Shown here: positions 7,524 through 15,955 of the stretch, in pieces
Layout: each line of letters starts with the position of its first letter
Numbering within the stretch: position 1 is the first letter of the stretch
Assembly (NCBI GenBank): GCA_028821575.1
Contig: JAPPFW010000062.1
Span: 1-49,455, forward strand
Source of the DNA: a bacterium
GTDB lineage: Bacteria > Actinomycetota > Acidimicrobiia > Spongiisociales > Spongiisociaceae
Direction: 5' to 3'
Length of the DNA stretch: 49,455 nucleotides
Notes under the pieces: generated by a model
Databases searched by the model: none
Told to the model about the DNA's origin: nothing
Seen by the model: the letters and a program-made list of their open reading frames with translations, nothing else
Translations under genes and position numbers: made by a program

Positions 7524-8699
7524 TCATACCTTGTCCCCGACCGCGACGGGGCCCGGCTGCAGGGTATTCAGGAACTCGCACCCGTCCTCGGTCACGAGCA
7601 CGACGTCGCTCGTTCCGACGCGTGACTCGGGGAGTTGGAAGAACGACACGAAGTGGAATAGGACGTTCGGCTGGAGCACGTAGTCGCTGGAGGCGGTGAT
7701 GATGTCGGCCTCAGTCCAGTCCGGCGGGTAGCCGATCCCTACCGAGTAACCGCCTGGCAGGTAGGTGGCCTCCACGCCGTTGCGACGCAGGTGATCGGTG
7801 CCCACCTCGTAGGCCGCCTGCCGTACTTCGCTGCCCACCGCACCCGGTCTGGTGGCTTCCCGGACGGCCTCCATGCCCAACTGCACTGCCTCGGCACAGA
7901 CGGCCAGGTCACCCTCGATCGGCCCGGCCACCGCATAGCGGAGGATCGGGGCGTTGTAGCGCCTCCGGACCGCAGCCACCTCGAGTTCCGCCACGTGGCC
8001 GGGATCGAAGGTCCTGCCCTGCCAGGTGAGATGGCCCTCGACCATGGTAGGGCCGAACCGTACGTAGGGACCCATGGCGAAGTAGTCGGAGCCCAGGCGG
8101 ATCGAGTCGCAGCCGAGGATCGAGGCCACCTCACGGTCGTTGATCCCGATCCGCAACGTGTCGTAGACCCGGCCCATGACCTCGTTGGAGATTGCGGCTG
8201 CCTCGCGGATGTAGGCAACCTCGGCGGGCGACTTGACCAGCCGCTGCCTCTCGGCCATGCCGGCTATGTCGACCAATTCGGCGGGAAGGGCCCGTTCCAA
8301 CTCCTGATAGACCCCGGTGGGGAGGTAACGGCCCCAGATGTCCACACCGATGCGACCGTTGCCCAGACCGCACCTCTCGACCGTCTCGACTGTCATGCGG
8401 ATGTGGTCGCCCCCGAAGGCGTAACCGGCATGCTGGAGCCCGCGTGCCTCGGCATGGAGTACCTCCTCCACGAAGCACACCAGGGTGAGCGGGCCGTCCG
8501 CAGGGATGATCATTGCCTGGTAGGCCCAGAACCCCTGCGTGTCGTAGCCGCTCAGGTAAAAGATGTCGGACGGTTCGGTGAGAATCAGACCGTCGAGGCG
8601 CTGTTCCTCCATGGCACGGCGCAGCCGCTCCAGGCGGTCGTCGTACTCCGACTGGTCGAAGGGGATCTCGTAGGCGGGTACGTCGGCGATCTCGGTCAT
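7524..8699 (-). CDS. M24-fold hydrolase lacking metal ligands, second copy
   Basis: A 391-aa paralogue of the protein at 2861-4009 with the same plan: an N-terminal creatinase domain (YDDRLERLRRAMEEQRLDG, IFYLSGYDTQGFWAYQA) and a C-terminal catalytic-fold domain with YSVGIGYPPDWTEAD. Metal-ligand positions are again replaced (VAELEVAAVRRRYNAP at the first Asp pair; SRVGTSDVVLV at the last Glu). The GIGYPPDW signature and lost ligands match ectoine hydrolase rather than Xaa-Pro dipeptidases. ATG at 8699 has AGGAG about 6 nt upstream and beats the overlapping GTG at 8705. It lies in the operon-like run after two SDR genes, so it likely hydrolyses the imported compound or an oxidised derivative. 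Confidence 0.82.
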   Translation of the reverse strand: MTEIADVPAYEIPFDQSEYDDRLERLRRAMEEQRLDGLILTEPSDIFYLSGYDTQGFWAYQAMIIPADGPLTLVCFVEEVLHAEARGLQHAGYAFGGDHIRMTVETVERCGLGNGRIGVDIWGRYLPTGVYQELERALPAELVDIAGMAERQRLVKSPAEVAYIREAAAISNEVMGRVYDTLRIGINDREVASILGCDSIRLGSDYFAMGPYVRFGPTMVEGHLTWQGRTFDPGHVAELEVAAVRRRYNAPILRYAVAGPIEGDLAVCAEAVQLGMEAVREATRPGAVGSEVRQAAYEVGTDHLRRNGVEATYLPGGYSVGIGYPPDWTEADIITASSDYVLQPNVLFHFVSFFQLPESRVGTSDVVLVTEDGCEFLNTLQPGPVAVGDKV

Positions 8700-8786
8700 G
8701 GCCACTCCTGCGCGTCTTGTCCAAAGGTAGCCTGTCCCGGCAATCCGCCGCGTTCGATGCGGGCATCGAATCGGGGCGGCGGGCGA

Positions 8787-9575
8787 TCAGTGGAAGTCGA
8801 GACCCCCGTCGACGTTTATGGCCTGGCCGGTGAGGTAGTCATTGGTCGGGAGGCTCAGCCATCTGACCGCCCTGGCGATGTCCTCCGGCCGGCCCATCCG
8901 GCCGAGGGGGATCTGGTCTCGCATCCTTTGCACCACCAGCTCCTCACTCACCGCAGGGTCCATGGAATGCCAGAACCGGGTCTCGATACGTGTCATCGGT
9001 GTCTCCACGAACCCGGGGCAGATGCAGTTCACGGTGACGGGCACCACCTCGGCGGCAGCGGACTGGCTGAGTGCGATCAGGCCCCGCTTGGCCGCGCAGT
9101 AGTGCGAGGCGTATGCCTCGCCGGTCTTGCCTGCCGTGGAGGAGATGGAGATCACCCGCCCCCACTCCTGGTCGACCATGCGGGGTATGAAGGCCTGCAT
9201 CATCAGGAACGGGCCCTTGAGGTTCACCTCGATCATCCGGTCCCACGAAGGGGGATCGATGTCCTCCAGCGCGCCCATCTCGAAGATGGCGGCGTTGTTC
9301 ACCAGGATGTCGGGCATGGAGTCCTCGGCCTCGAGCATCGAGCGGACCTCGCCGATGGCTGTGGAATCGGTGACATCCAACGTGATCGGTCGGGCCGCGA
9401 GACCCCTGCGGGCCAACGAGGTGGCGGTGTCGGAGGCGCTCCCCGCCTTCATGTCAACCACCAGCACGAGGGCGCCCGCTCGGGCCAGTTCGTCGCTGAT
9501 GCCCCGCCCGATGCCGGATCCTCCTCCTGTTACCAGCGCGGTCCGGCCCTCGAGGGTCTCTGCGGGATCTGTCAC
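8787..9575 (-). CDS. Short-chain dehydrogenase/reductase (SDR)
   Basis: A 262-aa classical SDR. Motifs are TGGGSGIG, an Asp after beta-2 (VVDMK, NAD-type), NNAAI, catalytic Ser in SISSTAG, HYCAAK (Tyr/Lys) and the terminal NVDGG. The start is GTG at 9575. Only 10 bp separate it from the upstream SDR (ends 9586), and both sit downstream of the permease genes, so all appear co-transcribed. It probably performs one oxidation of the imported substrate; two successive SDRs could act on different hydroxyl groups. Confidence 0.88.
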   Translation of the reverse strand: MTDPAETLEGRTALVTGGGSGIGRGISDELARAGALVLVVDMKAGSASDTATSLARRGLAARPITLDVTDSTAIGEVRSMLEAEDSMPDILVNNAAIFEMGALEDIDPPSWDRMIEVNLKGPFLMMQAFIPRMVDQEWGRVISISSTAGKTGEAYASHYCAAKRGLIALSQSAAAEVVPVTVNCICPGFVETPMTRIETRFWHSMDPAVSEELVVQRMRDQIPLGRMGRPEDIARAVRWLSLPTNDYLTGQAINVDGGLDFH

Positions 9576-9585
9576 GGGCCGCTCG

Positions 9586-10353
9586 TCACATGGCGCCCGG
9601 AGACGCGACGCGGCCCCCGTCGACCACTACGTTGGTGCCGGTGATGTAGGAGGCGTCGTCCGAAGCCAGGAACAGGTAGGTCCCGGCCAACTCCTCCGGG
9701 TAGGCCATCCGGCCCAGCGGGACAACCCCCGAGACCGCCTCCCGCCACTCGTCGGCGCCGGCCGGATCCTGCAGCACCTTGCCGATCATCGGTGTCTCGA
9801 TGTAGCCGGGCCGCACACCCACCACGCGTATTCCGTAGGGGGCCAACTCCAGGGCCATGCCCTTCGTGAAGGCGTCGACGGCTGCCTTGGTGGCGCTGTA
9901 GGGGACGTAGAGCGGCTCGACCATGGTCGAGTTGACCGACGAGGTGTTGATGATGACGCCGCCGGTTCCTTGCTCGATCATGACCTTGGCCGCCTCCCGG
10001 CTCATCAGGAACACCCCGGATACGTTGGTCGCCAGCAGCGCCGCCCATGTCTGGTCGTCGGTGTCGACCACCGAGGCCTCGTAACAGATGCCGGCGTTGT
10101 TGACCACCACGTCGACCGAACCGAGCTGCTCCATCGCCTCGTACAGGACACGGCGCACGTCCTCGAGGTCCGCGACGCTCCCCGAGGCTGTCACCACGTC
10201 GAGTGCTTCGGCCGCCAGCGCAGAACGGGCCGTATCGAGGGCATCGGCGGACCGGGCGGTGATCATCACGCGGTCCCCGGACCGGGCGAAGCGGCGGGCA
10301 ACCTCGAGGCCGATGCCGGTGCTCCCACCCGTCACGATCACGCCCCGGCTCAC
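9586..10353 (-). CDS. Short-chain dehydrogenase/reductase coupled to ABC permease
   Basis: A 255-aa classical SDR: VTGGSTGIG, an Arg after beta-2 (ITARSAD, suggestive of NADP(H)), NNAG, catalytic Ser in NTSSVNS, YSATK and VVDGG. GTG at 10353 overlaps the permease stop as GTGA, so translation is coupled. The open frame continues far upstream (to 10536), but that part is a shadow of the permease gene with no SDR homology. The sharing of an operon with an importer ties this enzyme to the transported compound. Confidence 0.88.
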   Translation of the reverse strand: MSRGVIVTGGSTGIGLEVARRFARSGDRVMITARSADALDTARSALAAEALDVVTASGSVADLEDVRRVLYEAMEQLGSVDVVVNNAGICYEASVVDTDDQTWAALLATNVSGVFLMSREAAKVMIEQGTGGVIINTSSVNSTMVEPLYVPYSATKAAVDAFTKGMALELAPYGIRVVGVRPGYIETPMIGKVLQDPAGADEWREAVSGVVPLGRMAYPEELAGTYLFLASDDASYITGTNVVVDGGRVASPGAM

Positions 10354-11255
10354 TTGAGGGCTCCTTCGGTGAGGCCCCGGATCAGGGCCCGCCGCCCGAC
10401 GACGAACAGGACGACGAGCGGGACGATCGTTATGGTTACGCCGGCCATGAGGAGCGGGACGAAGCGGACCCCCGTCCGTCCCGGACCCAGCGTGGCCAAG
10501 CCCATCATCAGGGTTTCGAACTTGCCCTCCTGCCACAGGATCATGGGGACCAGCAACTCGTTCCAGGCGAAGACGCCCGACACGATGGCGGTGGTAACCA
10601 GGGCAGAACGCGAGAGCGGCAGGGCCACGTGCCAGAACTGGCCGATCGAGCCGGCGCCGTCCAGAGCAGCTGCGTCGAAGAGGTCCTCGGGGAGATCCCT
10701 CATGAAGCTGTACAGCAGGAAGATGGCGAACGGCAGCAGCAGCCCGATCTCGGCGATGATGGCCGAGTGATAGGTGTTGACCCAGCCGAGGTCGCTCATC
10801 GTGAGGAACAGCGGGATGATGATCACGATAGGTGGCACGGCGATGGCGCCGATGATGGCCACCAGCAGAACCCTCCGACCCTTGAAGCGGAACCTGACCA
10901 GCGCGAAAGCGCCAGCCGCGCCCAGGAGGGTGGTGCCTAGCGCGGCCGCCACCGCCAGGATGGTGCTGTTGGAGAACATGCCTTGGAAGCCAAGGTCACT
11001 CCAGGCCACCCGGTAGTTCTCGAACGTCGGGTTCCGGGGAGGGATGATGCCGCCGCCGCTCAACTCGCCCTGCGGTGTGAAGGAAGTGGTGACTGCTGTG
11101 TAGAGCGGGGCAAGCGACACGAAGACGATCAGCAGGATCAACACCTGCTGGACGACTCTGATCAGCCCGCTTTCCTTCCAGACGTGGCGCCGAGAGCTAC
11201 GGGATCGATCTCCGACCGGTCTTGCACGCCGTCCGGGTCGAAGCAGGGCCATCAT
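10350..11255 (-). CDS. ABC importer permease (MalG/UgpE-type, carbohydrate class)
   Basis: A 301-aa inner-membrane protein with about six hydrophobic segments and the inner-membrane-component EAA loop (EDLFDAAALDGAGSIGQFWHVALPL), which docks the ATPase. The arrangement matches MalG-type subunits of CUT1 importers. ATG at 11255 overlaps the first permease stop (ATGA) and its own stop overlaps the SDR start (GTGA). A long extension of the frame to 12098 is a shadow of the other permease. The N-terminal 30 residues are unusually Arg-rich before the first membrane span. Confidence 0.88.
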   Translation of the reverse strand: MMALLRPGRRARPVGDRSRSSRRHVWKESGLIRVVQQVLILLIVFVSLAPLYTAVTTSFTPQGELSGGGIIPPRNPTFENYRVAWSDLGFQGMFSNSTILAVAAALGTTLLGAAGAFALVRFRFKGRRVLLVAIIGAIAVPPIVIIIPLFLTMSDLGWVNTYHSAIIAEIGLLLPFAIFLLYSFMRDLPEDLFDAAALDGAGSIGQFWHVALPLSRSALVTTAIVSGVFAWNELLVPMILWQEGKFETLMMGLATLGPGRTGVRFVPLLMAGVTITIVPLVVLFVVGRRALIRGLTEGALK

Positions 11256-12181
11256 GTCGCAACCCTCGCCCGGGCCCGACGCATCTGGTAGACGGCGACT
11301 GCTACGGCCAGCACCAGTAGCAGCACCGCCACCGCCGAGGCCAGCCCCACCAGCTTCCGCCGGAACATGATGCTGAAGAGCAGGTACTCCAGCGTGTAGG
11401 TGTTCTTGAACGGACCACCTCGGGTCAGCACGAAGACGTAGGCGAAGGTGAAGGAGAATACCTCGATGAATCCGAGTATCCCTACGAACCGGATGATCGC
11501 CCTCATCTCCGGCACCACCACGTGGCGAACCGTCTGCGACCAGGTTGCCCCGTCCACGGCTGCGGCATCCAGGAGGTCGGGGTCGATGCTGAGCATCCGG
11601 GCCATGAACAGCAGCACGACGAATCCGAGGCGTTTCCAGGTGACGACCCCGAGTATCGACCAGATGGCCAGCCCAGGATCGGTCAGCCAGGCTTGGGCCA
11701 GGGGTTCGAGGCTGAGCGCCCGGATTGTCTCGTTGAGTGGTCCCTCCCATCCCAGGAGGTAGATGAAGATGACCGAGATGGCCGCCACTGCCGGGAGGAA
11801 GGGCAGGAAAATGAACACCTCGTACAGCCGCGACCCTCTGATCCCGCGGTAGAGGATGGAAGACACGACCAGCCCGACCAGGATGGTCGCGGGGATGCTG
11901 ACGAGCAGGACCAGGTTGTTGCGGAACGACAACCAGAAGAGGTCCTGGTCGCCTCCGGCCATCAACTCCGTAAAGTTGTCGAGAGCGACGAACTCGCCGG
12001 GGTCGAACCTGGTCTTGCTGGTGAAGCTGTCGATGATGACCTGGATCACCGGGTAGCCGATCACGAACGCGATCACCACCAGCGCCGGAAGGAGCCATCC
12101 CAGCACGGGGAGCGATCGGCGCAGACCGACGCCGACCCTCCGAGGGTGGGCGAGCACGGGCGTGCGGATACCAGTCCTCAT
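11252..12181 (-). CDS. ABC importer permease (MalF/UgpA-type, carbohydrate class)
   Basis: A 309-aa membrane protein with an N-terminal span (LGWLLPALVVIAFVIGYPV), about six transmembrane segments and the EAA motif region DLLDAAAVDGATWSQTVRHV. It pairs with the permease overlapping it by 4 bp to form the heterodimeric channel of a CUT1-like importer. No ATP-binding subunit is encoded anywhere in this cluster, so a shared ATPase elsewhere in the genome (MsmX-like) must be assumed. It is preceded by a stem-loop in the spacer after the binding-protein gene. Confidence 0.88.
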   Translation of the reverse strand: MRTGIRTPVLAHPRRVGVGLRRSLPVLGWLLPALVVIAFVIGYPVIQVIIDSFTSKTRFDPGEFVALDNFTELMAGGDQDLFWLSFRNNLVLLVSIPATILVGLVVSSILYRGIRGSRLYEVFIFLPFLPAVAAISVIFIYLLGWEGPLNETIRALSLEPLAQAWLTDPGLAIWSILGVVTWKRLGFVVLLFMARMLSIDPDLLDAAAVDGATWSQTVRHVVVPEMRAIIRFVGILGFIEVFSFTFAYVFVLTRGGPFKNTYTLEYLLFSIMFRRKLVGLASAVAVLLLVLAVAVAVYQMRRARARVAT

Positions 12182-12217
12182 CGGGCTACCACCGGCCGCG
12201 GACCATCGAATCCCGGA

Positions 12218-12267
12218 CTCATCACAGCCCTATCTTCGGCATCTCGGGCCCGGCGACGGGTGATGAG
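12218..12267 (-). terminator. Stem-loop between binding-protein and permease genes
   Basis: An 8-bp perfect inverted repeat, ctcatcac (12218-12225) and gtgatgag (12260-12267), with further GC pairing inside (gccc / gggc). It has no U-tract, so it may act as an mRNA stabiliser or partial attenuator that keeps binding-protein transcript above permease transcript, a common arrangement in ABC importer operons (inference). Confidence 0.4.
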
Positions 12268-12304
12268 ACCCGCCTCCGGGCCCCAGCTCCACAAGGGTGT
12301 TCGA

Positions 12305-13741
12305 CTAGGCGGTCGCCGCGTCGTAGAACCCCTGCACACGGCCCATGGCTTCCTCGTTGCCCTCGCGCCATGCCTCCATCTGCTCGTTGTACTTCTGGCG
12401 AAGTTCGTCGGGCGGGGTACCTGCCACGGCCTCCTGGCCGAGCGGGTAGATGATCGAGAAGATCACGTCGTAATGCATGAAGTCGTGAACCCAGAACGGC
12501 TCCGGCAAGTTGGGGTCGGTGATCAGTCCCCAGGTGCGCGAGGCCAGCGTGCCGAGACCGCTCGCATCGAAGCGATCGTCGCACGGAAGCTCCGATGTCA
12601 CCTCGTTGAACAGCTTCAGCTGGTCCGGACGGTGCAGGAAGGCGATCAGGTCGCCGGCAGCCTGGGCGTCCTCGGCGAAGGTGGTCACCACCATTCCACT
12701 GCCGGCCACCGCCATCGGGGCGGATGCAGCTCCCGGGCCCTGCCAGTAGCCCACCACGTCGAACTGCCCCTCCTCAAGCGCGAACACCGCCCCGGGATAG
12801 AGCATCATCATGGCGCCCTCGCCTGCGGTGAACCGCTCCAAGGCCTGGTGCTCGGTGATCTTGTCGGCATCGTCGTTGATGAGCTGGTCGGCCCTCAACT
12901 GGGCGATATTGTCTATCCATCCCGAGGCCAACGGCTCGTCGATGCTGCGCAGGCCTAGGTTCCATTCGGTCAGGTCGGTGGTGCGGTCCAGGAACCCCAT
13001 CTCCGAGGCCATCACCCACTTCTCCGAGTTGAACCCGTCCGCCGAACCGATGATCACCGGCACGTCACCCGCGGCCTTGACCTTCTGGAGGGCCGAGATC
13101 ATGTCGTCCCACGATGCGAAGCGATCGGGTAGATCCACTCCCGCGTTGTTGAAGATGTCCCGGTTAGCGACCAGCATCGAGATCTCGGCCAGGAGAGGCG
13201 AGTTGTACTGCATGCCGTTGAACCGCTGGCTGGTGAAGAGCCAGTGGTCGATCTCGGTGTCCCCTCCCACGAGCGGATCCAACGGCTGGATGGCCCCCTG
13301 CTCGAGGAACTCGTACGTGCTGTAGTTGGCGTAGAAGGTCTCGATCGATGGACCCGCCTGGGCGGCATGCGCCGCCTCGATCCGGATGGCCAGGTCTTCG
13401 AGGGCGACCTCGGTTCCCTCCACGTCGATTCCCTCCGCGGCTGCCCGGGTCGTGACCTCCTCCCAGAACTGGCCCATGCTTCCCGGAATGCCCGCGTAGC
13501 CGTAGTCGAACAACACCGGGACGGTGCGGCGGGCCGGTGCGGCGGTGGTGGCGGGTGCGGCGGTGGTGGCCGGTGCGGCGGTGGTGGCGGGTGTTTCGTC
13601 CTCCCCGCAGGCTCCCACCAGCAGTCCGGCGGTGCCCAACGCGCCCGCCTTGAGAATCTGACGCCGGGTGTAGAGTCTTCGGTAGATCTGGGATGCTCTC
13701 GGTGAGCCTGCCGGAACTGGGTTCTGCCTGCGTCCGGACAC
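12305..13741 (-). CDS. ABC importer substrate-binding lipoprotein with Tat-like signal
   Basis: A 478-aa extracellular solute-binding protein, family 1 (sugar/CUT1 type). The N-terminus carries a twin-arginine-like signal, RRQILKAGALG (Arg26-Arg27), a hydrophobic stretch and a lipobox LVGAC with the lipid Cys about 45. A Thr/Ala/Pro linker with three exact TTAAPA units follows, encoded by an 18-nt tandem repeat, then the binding domain. Length fits the family. The GTG start at 13741 has GGAGG about 7 nt upstream. As first gene of the minus-strand run it captures the substrate for the two permeases downstream. The ligand is not predictable; family 1 proteins bind sugars, polyols and some amino compounds. 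Confidence 0.88.
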   Translation of the reverse strand: MSGRRQNPVPAGSPRASQIYRRLYTRRQILKAGALGTAGLLVGACGEDETPATTAAPATTAAPATTAAPARRTVPVLFDYGYAGIPGSMGQFWEEVTTRAAAEGIDVEGTEVALEDLAIRIEAAHAAQAGPSIETFYANYSTYEFLEQGAIQPLDPLVGGDTEIDHWLFTSQRFNGMQYNSPLLAEISMLVANRDIFNNAGVDLPDRFASWDDMISALQKVKAAGDVPVIIGSADGFNSEKWVMASEMGFLDRTTDLTEWNLGLRSIDEPLASGWIDNIAQLRADQLINDDADKITEHQALERFTAGEGAMMMLYPGAVFALEEGQFDVVGYWQGPGAASAPMAVAGSGMVVTTFAEDAQAAGDLIAFLHRPDQLKLFNEVTSELPCDDRFDASGLGTLASRTWGLITDPNLPEPFWVHDFMHYDVIFSIIYPLGQEAVAGTPPDELRQKYNEQMEAWREGNEEAMGRVQGFYDAATA

Positions 13742-13973
13742 TTTGCTTCCTCCTCTGCTCGCAAAGCTCGCCTACCGGCCCTCGGCAACCACGCCCGGAC
13801 GGCAGGGCGATCATCGAAGGCTAGCACTACCGGGTATTGGGCTGCCGGGCGGTGAGGCTCCTTGCTCTTGCGCCCGGTTGCAGTCGGCAGGTGCCCTCTA
13901 CCGGCATCTCGGGCATCCCATCGGGCGCTTGATTCGGAGTTCAGGTCCGTGCCTTGCCCGCGGTGTGAGGGTG

Positions 13974-15122
13974 TCAAGTGCTGCCGATCTCCGTAGGCAC
14001 CGCGCTTCTATCTCGCCATGCCCACCAGGCGCCGCCCATCGAGACCACCATCAGTCCCGCAGACACCCATCCCAGGCCGGTGAAGCTCCAGGCCTGAAAG
14101 ACGAAGGAGGCGACCACCGCCCCCAACCCGTAGCCCACCTGCAGGGGCAGGGCTGCGAAGGTGAGGATCCCGCGCTGGCTCTCGACGGCTACCGACTCGG
14201 AGAACAGGCCCTGGTACACGACGAACACGAACCAGTGGGAAAACGCCCAGGCGGCTATCGCCAGTAGGAAGCCCGGGACGTCACGGGTGGCCACCAGCCA
14301 CAGGACCGACAATCCGCAGGCCACCAGGCCCCACTGGAGACCCACGGTGCGGTTGTGGAAAGTGAGCCTGCGGGCCGCCAGGGCCGCTGCGAAACCCGCC
14401 AGGCCACTCACTCCCAGCGCGAGACCGCTCAAGGTGGCGTCGCCACCGACCGGACCTTCCGCAAGGGCGCCGACGAACACCCACGGAACCATGGACCCGA
14501 GCGCCCAGAAGACACCCGAGGCGATTCCGATGGTGGCTGAACGGTTGAACAGGCGGGTCGGGTGGATTCTCTCTTCCTGGGACGTCTGCTCCGGCATCGG
14601 GAAGGCGACGAACAGGGCCGCTAGGGCGATGACCGCAAGAGATACAAGGGTTGTGCGCCAGCCGTGTGCTGCGGTTACCCAACCGGCCACCGGCATCAAG
14701 ACGGAAGCGGCGGGCATCACGGCGGTGAGCGTTCCCACCCGTCTGGGGATGTTGGCGCCGTCGACCACCAGCCCCATCGCGCCGGCCACCATCGCTCCCA
14801 TGGCGTATCCGGCAAGGGTCCTGGCTCCCAGATGCGTCAGGAAGTCGGGCGCTCCCGCCGCGGCGAGGTTGGCAATCGCCAACCCTCCCAGACCGAGCAG
14901 TAGCAACCGCCTCCGGCGAATGCTGCGGATCCCGTACCAGAAGGCAGCGATCCCGAATCCGAAGTCGGTCATCACGTAGATCCAGGCGCCGGAGGACAGC
15001 GCCACTCCGTAATACTCTGCGGTCGACGGAACGAGGATAGGAACGATATCGAAGGTCAGCGTCAGGGCTCCGTAGGCAGCCAGCGCTGGGACCAGGGAGG
15101 CGGACCGGGTGGGAAGAGACAT
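13974..15122 (-). CDS. Major facilitator superfamily transporter
   Basis: A 382-aa very hydrophobic protein with about 12 predicted spans in two halves separated by a charged loop (PMPEQTSQEERIHPTRLF). The cytoplasmic loop 2-3 motif is degenerate (GIRSIRRRR). It is shorter than many drug exporters, similar to CynX/YbfB-type carriers. Substrate and direction are unknown; the position between the importer operon and a racemase-like gene suggests a second route for the same or a related compound. ATG at 15122 is taken as start, but ATG at 15155 is equally in frame. The divergent neighbour starts at 15179, so the two promoters would overlap coding DNA. Confidence 0.83.
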   Translation of the reverse strand: MSLPTRSASLVPALAAYGALTLTFDIVPILVPSTAEYYGVALSSGAWIYVMTDFGFGIAAFWYGIRSIRRRRLLLLGLGGLAIANLAAAGAPDFLTHLGARTLAGYAMGAMVAGAMGLVVDGANIPRRVGTLTAVMPAASVLMPVAGWVTAAHGWRTTLVSLAVIALAALFVAFPMPEQTSQEERIHPTRLFNRSATIGIASGVFWALGSMVPWVFVGALAEGPVGGDATLSGLALGVSGLAGFAAALAARRLTFHNRTVGLQWGLVACGLSVLWLVATRDVPGFLLAIAAWAFSHWFVFVVYQGLFSESVAVESQRGILTFAALPLQVGYGLGAVVASFVFQAWSFTGLGWVSAGLMVVSMGGAWWAWRDRSAVPTEIGST

Positions 15123-15178
15123 CCGCTCAGCGTACCGCCGATGGAGCGTGTTCATGCCGGTCTACGATCCGGATACCT

Positions 15179-15955
15179 ATGACCGAACAGGTTCCCTCGT
15201 CCAGAACCACCTATGCGCGTGTGGAAGGCATTGCCTCCCTAAAGCCGAGGCCGGACGGCATCGGGGCAGTGGTCCCGTTCGACTTCGCCCTCGACGATGA
15301 GTTGTGGGCCTACCTCCCTGCCGGGGTCCGCCTGCATGTGACCCGCACGCCGGCACGGGAGGGTCTGATAGATGCCGACCTGGTGGCCGAGGTCAGCGGG
15401 CAAGCGGTAGTGCGGGAGGCTGCCGCCGCTATCGCCGCCGCCCGCCCGGCGGTGACGGTGTACGGGTGCACTACGGGCAGCTATATGGGGGGTTTGGAGG
15501 GAGAGCGTGCGATCAGGCAGACGATCTCGAGGGCAACCGGGTCGGATGCCGTAACCACCAGCGGGGCGCTGCTGGAGGCGGCCTCAGCGGTCGGCGTCTC
15601 CCGGCTAGCCGTAGCCACCCCCCATGATCGGACCCTTGCGGCAGGGCTGGCGGACTTCCTGGAGGAGGCGGGGATGGAGGTGCCGTCGGTCGCCTATCTG
15701 GCCCTCGACCGGGACATCCAGGAGGCTTCCGGCTCCACCATCCGGGTGCTTGCCCGGCGCGCCGACACCAGCGAAGCGCAGGCCCTGTTCCTCAGCTGTA
15801 CCAACCTTCCCACCTTGGAACTGATCCCCGAACTCGAAGACGAGCTCGGGAAGCCGGTGCTGGCCGCCAACCAGGTCACGTTGTGGGCAGCTTTGCGGCG
15901 GCTGGGGCGAACCAACCCGGCCGTACAGCAGGCACTGTTCCAGGTTAGTTGTTAA
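15179..15955 (+). CDS. Asp/Glu racemase superfamily protein (maleate isomerase-like)
   Basis: A 258-aa protein with both cysteine motifs of the maleate isomerase group: YGCTTGSYMGG (Cys about 97) and FLSCTNL (Cys about 207), plus the conserved LAANQVTLW near the C-terminus. The two-Cys arrangement is what racemases and maleate cis-trans isomerase need, unlike the one-Cys paralogue at 2072-2791. EutA of ectoine utilisation belongs to the same group. It is divergent from the MFS gene, separated by 56 bp. Its last codons are already part of a heptamer-phased repeat (gttagtt, gttaatt). Confidence 0.85.
   Translation: MTEQVPSSRTTYARVEGIASLKPRPDGIGAVVPFDFALDDELWAYLPAGVRLHVTRTPAREGLIDADLVAEVSGQAVVREAAAAIAAARPAVTVYGCTTGSYMGGLEGERAIRQTISRATGSDAVTTSGALLEAASAVGVSRLAVATPHDRTLAAGLADFLEEAGMEVPSVAYLALDRDIQEASGSTIRVLARRADTSEAQALFLSCTNLPTLELIPELEDELGKPVLAANQVTLWAALRRLGRTNPAVQQALFQVSC

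Noticed and set aside
7791..9644. 617-aa plus-strand open frame
   Set aside because: Antisense shadow of the M24 and SDR genes, which carry full family motifs on the minus strand.
9127..10770. 547-aa plus-strand open frame
   Set aside because: Antisense of two SDR genes and a permease; Ser/Arg/Pro-rich with no domain.
10350..12098. Long minus-strand frame as one 582-aa permease
   Set aside because: Only the part from 11255 downward is permease-like; the rest is an out-of-frame reading of the other permease, and the ATGA overlap marks the true start.
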